Origin: Actinomycetes bacterium
Lineage (GTDB): Bacteria > Actinomycetota > Actinomycetes > Propionibacteriales > Propionibacteriaceae
Length of the DNA: 10,289 nt
Assembly: GCA_023436925.1 (NCBI GenBank)
Contig: JAEZHJ010000067.1
Coordinates: 1-10,289 of the forward strand
Reading direction: 5' to 3'
Every line of letters begins with the position of its first letter. The stretch's first letter is position 1. Shown here in pieces: positions 5,500-10,289 of the stretch. The notes under the pieces are model-generated. The model searched no databases. It saw only the letters and a program-made list of their open reading frames with translations, and had not been told where the DNA came from. The translations under genes were made by a program, and so were the position numbers.

Positions 5500-6288
5500 C
5501 TAGAAGATGCGTTCGCCTCGCTCGAGGTAGGCCGTGCGTCCCTCGGCCCGGGCCTCCAGGGCCGCGAGCAGCCGTCCCCGGGCGAACGGAGCCATCGTGC
5601 CAGCCGCCTCAAGCGCGGGCAACCAGTGGACCTGGCTGATCTCGGTGCCGTCCGGGCGCAGCATCGCCACCGAGCGGGGGTTCAACACCCCGGCATCGAA
5701 GATGAGCTCGACGGCGTCCTCCCAGCCCAGGTAGGGGGCGAGCCAGTCGACCACCAGCAACCGTCCGACACTGATCCGGTAGCCCAGCTCTTCCAGCACC
5801 TCCCGGCGGGCGCCGTCCCGGGGCGTCTCGCCCGGGTCGAGAATCCCGCCGGGCAGTTCGAAGTCGGGCTTGAACGTGGTCTGCAGGACGCAGGCCCGTC
5901 CGGCCTCGTCGGTGAGCAGGACGTGGGAGATCACCCGCTTGCGCGGGGTCACCGAGTTCATCACCGCGGTGAATCCCTCCCGCCCGCCGGACAGGTCGTG
6001 ACGCAGCAGCGCGTACCCGGCCTCGTCCTCCGGCTCGCCGTGCGGGCCGATCCAGCGCTCCCGACGCATCCCCTCCAGCCGGAAGCCGGTGCGGTGCAGC
6101 GCCCGGCGGCGGTCCCGGTCGGCGGCCGCGACGCTGACTTCCAGCCGTCGGACGGCCGGGTCGTCGAAGGCCCGGTGGATGGTCGCGGTCAGCATCACGG
6201 CGTAGCGGGCGGGGTGCTCGTCCCCGGCCATGTCGGTCCAGGCCACCCCGCCGAACCCGACAGTGACCGGAAAGGCGTCGCGGATCAT
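5500..6288 (-). CDS. NUDIX hydrolase with N-terminal half-GNAT domain
   Basis: This 262-residue protein has two parts. Residues 1-98 resemble the C-terminal half of a RimJ/RimL-type GNAT acetyltransferase (RRLEVSVAAADRDRRRALHRTGF, then a strand ending GYALLR), but the acetyl-CoA-binding R/Q-x-x-G-x-G/A loop is absent, so it is probably not an active acetyltransferase. Residues about 109-245 form a NUDIX domain with an intact NUDIX box: Gly148, five residues, Glu154, seven residues, then REVLEELGY (162-170), supplying the metal-binding glutamates. NUDIX enzymes hydrolyse nucleoside diphosphates linked to another moiety; the substrate is not evident. The ATG at 6288 overlaps the glgB stop codon in an ATGA, implying translational coupling. 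The frame stays open upstream inside glgB, but that part is a shadow with abnormal composition. It may act on a nucleotide or sugar nucleotide connected with glucan metabolism, but this is only a context guess. Confidence 0.83.
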   Translation of the reverse strand: MIRDAFPVTVGFGGVAWTDMAGDEHPARYAVMLTATIHRAFDDPAVRRLEVSVAAADRDRRRALHRTGFRLEGMRRERWIGPHGEPEDEAGYALLRHDLSGGREGFTAVMNSVTPRKRVISHVLLTDEAGRACVLQTTFKPDFELPGGILDPGETPRDGARREVLEELGYRISVGRLLVVDWLAPYLGWEDAVELIFDAGVLNPRSVAMLRPDGTEISQVHWLPALEAAGTMAPFARGRLLAALEARAEGRTAYLERGERIF

Positions 6289-8183
6289 TCCTGCCCGTCG
6301 TAGCGGAAGTAGACGGTCCCCAACGGCGGGACGACGATGACGGCGCTCACCGGGTAGCCGTTCCACGGCTCCTCCTCGGTGACCACGCGGCCGAGGTTGC
6401 CGTGCTGGTCGGAGCCGTCGTACAGGCCGGAGTCGGAGTTGAAGATCTCCGTCCACACCCCCGCCGCCGGCAGCCCGATCCGGTAGCGCAGCCACGGCTC
6501 GGAGGAGAAGTTCGTCACCGCGGCGAGGTGCTGCCCGGACTCGTCGCTGCGGACCCAGGAGTAGGTGTTCGCGCCGGCGTCGTCGGCATTGATCCAGCGG
6601 AAGCCCGCCGGCTCGGAGTCGAGCTGCCACAGCGCCGGGTGCGTGCTGTAGATCCGGTTCAGGTCGCGGATCATCAGCTGCAGGCCGTGGTGGCCCCACA
6701 GGTCGCTGACCCACCACTCCAGGCTGACCGCCTCGTTGAACTCGGAACGCTGCCCGAACTCGCAGCCGGCGAAGAGCAGCTTCTTGCCCGGGAAGGCCCA
6801 CATGTAGGAGTAGAACGCCCGCAGCGTGGCGAACTGCCGCCAGGTGTCCTGCGGGACCTTGTTGATCATCGACCCCTTGCCGTGCACCACCTCGTCGTGG
6901 GAGATCGGCAGGACGAAGTTTTCCGAGTAGGCGTAGACCATCGCGAAGGTCATCTCGTGGTGGTGGTACTGGCGGTAGATCGGCTCCAGCGCCAGGTAGC
7001 GCAGCGAGTCGTTCATCCAGCCCATGTTCCACTTGAACCCGAAGCCGAGGCCGCCCTCGTGGACGGGGGTGGTGACCCCGCCGAAGGAGGTGGACTCCTC
7101 GGCGATCATGACGACCCCCGGTACCCGCTCGTACAGGTGCCGGTTGACGTAGCGCAGGAAGTCGATCGCCTCGAGGTTCTCATTGCCGCCGTAGATATTG
7201 GGCACCCACTCACCCGGACCCCGCGAGTAATCGAGGTAGAGCATGGACGCGACCGCGTCCACCCGCAGCGCGTCGATGTGGAACTCGGTCACCCAGTACA
7301 GCGCGTTGGAGACCAGGAACGACTTCACCTCGTTGCGGCCGTAGTTGAAGATGTAGGTGCCCCAGTCCATGTGCTCGCCCTGACGCGGGTCGGCGTGCTC
7401 GTACAGCGCCGTCCCGTCGAACCGGCCCAGCGCCCACTCATCCTTGGGGAAGTGGCCGGGCACCCAGTCGAGGATGACGCCGATCCCGGCCTGGTGCAGC
7501 CGGTCGACCAGGTAGCGGAACTCGTCCGGCCGGCCCAGCCGGGACTGCGGGGCGAAGTAGTTGGTGACCTGGTAGCCCCAGGACGGCTCGTAGGGGTGCT
7601 CGGCGACCGGCATGAACTCGACGTGCGTGAACCCCATCCAGCCGACGTACTCGACCAGCTCGTCGGCCAGTTCGAGGTAGGTCTTGCCCTTGCGCCAGCT
7701 GCCCAGGTGCACCTCGTAGATCGACATCGGCTCCCGGTAGGGCACCGACTCGGCCCGGCGCTTCATCCACTCGTCGTCGGCCCACAGGTACTGGCTCTCG
7801 TAGACGATGGAGGAGTTGCCGGGCGCCCGCTCGGCGAACTGGGCCATCGGGTCGACCTTCTCCCGCCAGATCCCGTCGCGGCCCAGCACGTTGAACTTGT
7901 ACAGCGCGCCCGTCCCGATCCCCTCGACGAACAGCGCCCAGACCCCCGATCCCGGCACCAGGTGCATGGCATCGCCACTCCAGCCGTTGAAGTCGGCGTT
8001 CAGCCGCACCTCGGCTGCGTTCGGCGCCCAGACCGCGAACCGGGTGCCGTGGATCTCGCCCCGCTCGTCGTCGATCAGGGTCACCTCATGGGCGCCGAGC
8101 CGGCGCCAGCACTCGGTGTCGCCGCCGTTGTGGAACCCCTCCAGGTCCCAGCCGGTCAGCCCGCCGTTCACGTCGTAAGCCAT
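6285..8183 (-). CDS. glgB: 1,4-alpha-glucan branching enzyme
   Basis: This 632-residue cytosolic enzyme cuts alpha-1,4-glucan chains and re-attaches them through alpha-1,6 links, giving branched glycogen (EC 2.4.1.18). In order it has a CBM48 module (about 28-120, with GTRFAVWAPNAAEVRL), the GH13 barrel (about 150-520) and a C-terminal beta domain. The barrel shows conserved region I (DWVPGHFP, 239-246), the nucleophile Asp309 in DALRVDAV, the acid/base glutamate Glu362 in MIAEEST, and the transition-state Asp430 in PISHDEVVHGKGS. It lacks the extra N-terminal module that takes many actinobacterial GlgB proteins to about 730 residues. The start at 8183 has GAGGAG 7 nt upstream, overlapping the stop of mak. 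It shares an 11-nt gap with mak and an ATGA overlap with the downstream NUDIX gene. In this cluster it branches the linear product of GlgE. Confidence 0.97.
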   Translation of the reverse strand: MAYDVNGGLTGWDLEGFHNGGDTECWRRLGAHEVTLIDDERGEIHGTRFAVWAPNAAEVRLNADFNGWSGDAMHLVPGSGVWALFVEGIGTGALYKFNVLGRDGIWREKVDPMAQFAERAPGNSSIVYESQYLWADDEWMKRRAESVPYREPMSIYEVHLGSWRKGKTYLELADELVEYVGWMGFTHVEFMPVAEHPYEPSWGYQVTNYFAPQSRLGRPDEFRYLVDRLHQAGIGVILDWVPGHFPKDEWALGRFDGTALYEHADPRQGEHMDWGTYIFNYGRNEVKSFLVSNALYWVTEFHIDALRVDAVASMLYLDYSRGPGEWVPNIYGGNENLEAIDFLRYVNRHLYERVPGVVMIAEESTSFGGVTTPVHEGGLGFGFKWNMGWMNDSLRYLALEPIYRQYHHHEMTFAMVYAYSENFVLPISHDEVVHGKGSMINKVPQDTWRQFATLRAFYSYMWAFPGKKLLFAGCEFGQRSEFNEAVSLEWWVSDLWGHHGLQLMIRDLNRIYSTHPALWQLDSEPAGFRWINADDAGANTYSWVRSDESGQHLAAVTNFSSEPWLRYRIGLPAAGVWTEIFNSDSGLYDGSDQHGNLGRVVTEEEPWNGYPVSAVIVVPPLGTVYFRYDGQE

Positions 8184-8190
8184 TGCCGCT

Positions 8191-8196
8191 CTCCTC
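8191..8196 (-). promoter_or_regulatory. Ribosome binding site of glgB, overlapping the mak stop
   Basis: GAGGAG on the minus strand, 7 nt before the glgB ATG. Its first two bases are the last two of the mak TGA, so mak translation ends on the glgB ribosome site, consistent with coupled expression. Confidence 0.65.
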
Positions 8197-9433
8197 AGTC
8201 CACCCGTGTCATATCTTCGACCGCCGCCAGCGGGATCCGCACCCAGTCCGGACGGTTGCGCAGTTCATAGCCCACCTCGTACAGCATCCGGTGGACCTCG
8301 TAGGCCCGCAGCACGGCGGACCCCGAGTCAGTGACGCCGTAGCCGGCCAGGAAGGCGGCCCGGGCGCGCTGCGCCCAGGCGCGGGCCTGCTGGCCGTCCG
8401 GCTCGGCGTTGGCGGAGCGGGCGTAGTCGATCGAGCGCAGCAACCCGGCGACATCGCGCCAGGGCGAGTCGAACTGCCGCCGCCGCTCGATGGACGCCCC
8501 GGGCTCGCCCTCGAAGTCGATGATCCGCCAGCCGTCCCCGGTGAGCAGGGCCTGCCCGAGGTGGAAGTCGCCGTGCACCCGCTGGCCGGTGATCCCGGTG
8601 TCGGGGACGGCCAGCAGGGCAGCGAGCGCGTCCCGCCTGGCGCCGAGCTCGGGGCGGGCGGCGATCGCGTCCGCCAGTCCGTCGGCGAACCGGCGCCGGA
8701 CGGTGGCCGCGTCCAGCTCGGTGGTGCCGAAGGCCTCGGCCAGCGCGGCGTGCAGGGTGTGCAGGGCCTGGCCCAGCGCGGCCAGCTCGTCGTCCACCCC
8801 ACGACCGGCGGCGCACGCCGCGGTGGCGTACTCCCAGCCGTCCCGGGCTCCCGGCAGGAACTGTCCGACGATGGCCAGGTCGTAGCCGTCGCCGCTCAGC
8901 ACGCCGTACAGGGCCGGCACCTGGCGGCCGTCGAGGGCGGCGAGCACCTCGGGGTCGGGGTTCGGCCCCGGCTCCACCAGCCGGTAGACCTTGACCAGCA
9001 GGTCCTCGGCGAAGACGGTGGAGTTGCTCTGCTCGGCGGTCGACACCCGGACCTCGACCGGCGCACGCCCGGGGCGGTGGAGCCAGCGCATCCCCGGCGG
9101 CGGGGCGTCGATCAACCGTGCCAGCAGGGCTTGCATCGCGGTCTTCGAGGCCGGGGCGTCGACCACGTCCACCTCACCGAGGCCGGGCAGCGTCGTGGTC
9201 GTCACCAGCGCCTCGGGTTCGGCGGTGCCGGCCGGCAGGTAGCCGACCAGCAGGTGGTAGGTGGCGGTCCCGTCCGACGAGGTCACCTCGGCCAGTTCGG
9301 AGCGGACGGCGGGCAACTGGCCGGCGGCGGTGTACCACGGCAGGGCCCGGACGGCGCCGAGCTCCCCGCCGGACTTGGCGGCGTACCAGCGCGCCCCCGG
9401 GAGGTACTCCCGCCAGCCAGCCTCGCCGGCCAT
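8195..9433 (-). CDS. mak: Maltokinase (Mak/Pep2)
   Basis: This 412-residue kinase phosphorylates maltose with ATP to give maltose 1-phosphate (EC 2.7.1.175), the donor used by GlgE. The N-terminal cap domain carries a variant of the Mak opening (GARWYAAKSG, 13-22). The kinase part follows with EQSNSTVFAEDLLVKVYR (134-151; Lys148 is the likely ATP-binding lysine), RVHGDFHLGQALL (285-297, catalytic base Asp289 in the aminoglycoside-phosphotransferase-like H-G-D motif) and IIDFEGEP (304-311, metal-binding Asp306). The C terminus is the helical lobe, ending with YEVGYELRNRPDWVRIPL. It is slightly shorter than mycobacterial maltokinases (about 455 residues). In many actinobacteria the gene is beside, or fused to, treS; here it directly follows glgE with a single nucleotide between the glgE TGA and its ATG. 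No ribosome site is visible, so it probably depends on termination-reinitiation. Confidence 0.95.
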   Translation of the reverse strand: MAGEAGWREYLPGARWYAAKSGGELGAVRALPWYTAAGQLPAVRSELAEVTSSDGTATYHLLVGYLPAGTAEPEALVTTTTLPGLGEVDVVDAPASKTAMQALLARLIDAPPPGMRWLHRPGRAPVEVRVSTAEQSNSTVFAEDLLVKVYRLVEPGPNPDPEVLAALDGRQVPALYGVLSGDGYDLAIVGQFLPGARDGWEYATAACAAGRGVDDELAALGQALHTLHAALAEAFGTTELDAATVRRRFADGLADAIAARPELGARRDALAALLAVPDTGITGQRVHGDFHLGQALLTGDGWRIIDFEGEPGASIERRRQFDSPWRDVAGLLRSIDYARSANAEPDGQQARAWAQRARAAFLAGYGVTDSGSAVLRAYEVHRMLYEVGYELRNRPDWVRIPLAAVEDMTRVD

Positions 9434-9434
9434 G

Positions 9435-10289
9435 TCAGTCGCGGTCGAGGACGTGGAGGATGTGCGCCGGGTTGGCCGGGGTGAGCCGCACGAAGTTGCG
9501 GGCGCCCCAGGTGAAGGTCGCGCCGGTCAGCTCGTCACGCAGCGCCACGCTGTCGCCCCCCGGCAGGCCGGGCGCGGCCAGGTCCAGGTACAGGTCGCTC
9601 TCGACGGTGTTGTGCTGGTCGAGGCTGCAGATCACGATCACCGTGTCGTCCCCGTCGGTCTTCGAATACGCGATGACATCGTCGTTGGTCGCACGGTGGA
9701 AGCTGACCTGACGCAGCTGCTGCAGCGCCGGGTGGTCGCGGCGGATCTGGTTCAGCCGGCCCAGCAGCAGGTTGAGGTTCGGCTCGGCGTTGTAGTCGCG
9801 CGGCCGGAACTCGTACTTCTCGGAGTTGCGGTACTCCTCCCCGCCGGGCTTCAGCGGCTCGTGCTCGAACAGCTCGAAACCGGAGTACACCCCCCACGTC
9901 GGTGACATGGTGGCGGCCAGGATCGCCCTGATCGCGAAGGCGGCCGGGTTGCCGGTCTGCAGGAAGGCCGGGTTGATGTCGGGGGTGTTGACGAAGAAGT
10001 TGGGCCGGTAGAAGGCGTCCATCTCCCGCGACAGCTCGGTCAGGTACTGCTCGAGCTCCCACTTGGCGTTGCGCCAGGTGAAGTAGGTGTACGACTGGTG
10101 GAACCCGATCTTGCCCAGGGCGTGCATCATCTCGGGACGGGTGAACGCCTCGGCCAGGAACAGGACGTCGGGGTCGGTCTCCCGCAGCTGCCGCATCACC
10201 CAGTTCCAGAAGTCCAGCGGCTTGGTGTGGGGGTTGTCGACCCGGAAGATCCGGACGCCGTGCGACATCCACAGCCGCAGGATCCGCAG
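9435..10289 (-). CDS. glgE: Alpha-1,4-glucan:maltose-1-phosphate maltosyltransferase, C-terminal part
   Basis: The last 284 residues of GlgE (EC 2.4.99.16) are present; the N-terminal part lies beyond the right edge. GlgE transfers maltosyl units from alpha-maltose 1-phosphate to growing alpha-1,4-glucan. The fragment contains the GH13_3 catalytic centre: the nucleophile Asp18 of the fragment in FRVDNPHTKP, the acid/base Glu47 in FLAEAFTRPEMM, and the third acidic residue Asp104 in NFFVNTPDINP. Spacings of 29 and 86 residues equal those of Asp394, Glu423 and Asp480 in the Streptomyces coelicolor enzyme as I recall them. GFHQSYTYFTWRN and SPTWGVYSGFELFEH are also typical of GlgE and separate it from trehalose synthase. 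The beta-sandwich end (about 200-284) terminates HVLDRD. It is the first visible gene of the glgE-mak-glgB-NUDIX block; the operon promoter is outside the window. Confidence 0.96.
   Translation of the reverse strand: MRILRLWMSHGVRIFRVDNPHTKPLDFWNWVMRQLRETDPDVLFLAEAFTRPEMMHALGKIGFHQSYTYFTWRNAKWELEQYLTELSREMDAFYRPNFFVNTPDINPAFLQTGNPAAFAIRAILAATMSPTWGVYSGFELFEHEPLKPGGEEYRNSEKYEFRPRDYNAEPNLNLLLGRLNQIRRDHPALQQLRQVSFHRATNDDVIAYSKTDGDDTVIVICSLDQHNTVESDLYLDLAAPGLPGGDSVALRDELTGATFTWGARNFVRLTPANPAHILHVLDRD

Noticed and set aside
6289..7032. Upstream extension of the NUDIX frame inside glgB to give a 510-residue protein
   Set aside because: The added part is an out-of-frame reading of glgB full of Arg, Pro and Ala. 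The ATGA overlap at 6285-6288 gives a natural start immediately before recognisable GNAT-like sequence.
6402..8270. A 622-codon open frame on the plus strand, antisense to glgB
   Set aside because: It mirrors glgB exactly, is dominated by Val, Arg, Leu, Gly, Asp, Pro and Gln in a way typical of antisense frames in GC-rich DNA, and shows no domain.
8183..9484. A 433-codon plus-strand frame antisense to mak
   Set aside because: Same shadow character; mak on the other strand has all its kinase motifs.
9435..10289. Possibility that the right-edge gene is trehalose synthase (treS)
   Set aside because: FRVDNPHTKP, YTYFTWRN, NFFVNTPD and the 29/86 residue spacing of the catalytic acids are GlgE features, not TreS features.

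Overview
This is a GC-rich window, almost certainly from an actinobacterium (Actinomycetota). The grounds are the strong G/C bias at third codon positions, GTG among the start codons, very long antisense shadow frames, and above all the GlgE / maltokinase / GlgB set of the actinobacterial trehalose-to-glucan pathway. I cannot name the genus. Every gene except one TetR-type regulator reads on the minus strand, so transcription mostly runs from right to left.

Right part (about 5500-10289, minus): a tight operon-like block in transcription order: glgE (only the C-terminal 284 residues are in the window), mak, glgB, and a GNAT-remnant/NUDIX fusion gene. The junctions are 1 nt, 11 nt and a 4-nt ATGA overlap. 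Maltokinase makes maltose 1-phosphate, GlgE polymerises it into linear alpha-1,4-glucan, and GlgB adds alpha-1,6 branches. treS, which in many actinobacteria supplies the maltose and sits beside mak, is not between glgE and mak here. The NUDIX protein is coupled to glgB, but its substrate is unknown.

Middle part (2315-5420, minus): an 843-residue DHA2-type major facilitator exporter. It has an exceptional extracytoplasmic insert of about 375 residues between its last two membrane helices, built from ten glycine/methionine heptads followed by a long charged coiled coil. A promoter-like sequence with a perfect 16-bp palindrome in its spacer lies directly upstream. A DUF1697-family gene follows 40 nt downstream. 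The exporter is the most unusual item in the window.

Left part (1-2205): a divergent pair formed by a TetR-family regulator (plus) and a four-helix DUF2871 membrane protein (minus), with a 13-bp palindrome between them. Further left are an unrecognised 178-residue protein (minus) and the first 51 codons of an aldo/keto reductase (minus) that runs off the left edge.

I saw no tRNA, rRNA, CRISPR array, insertion sequence or phage gene. All regulatory sites and terminators given here are read by eye and are tentative.
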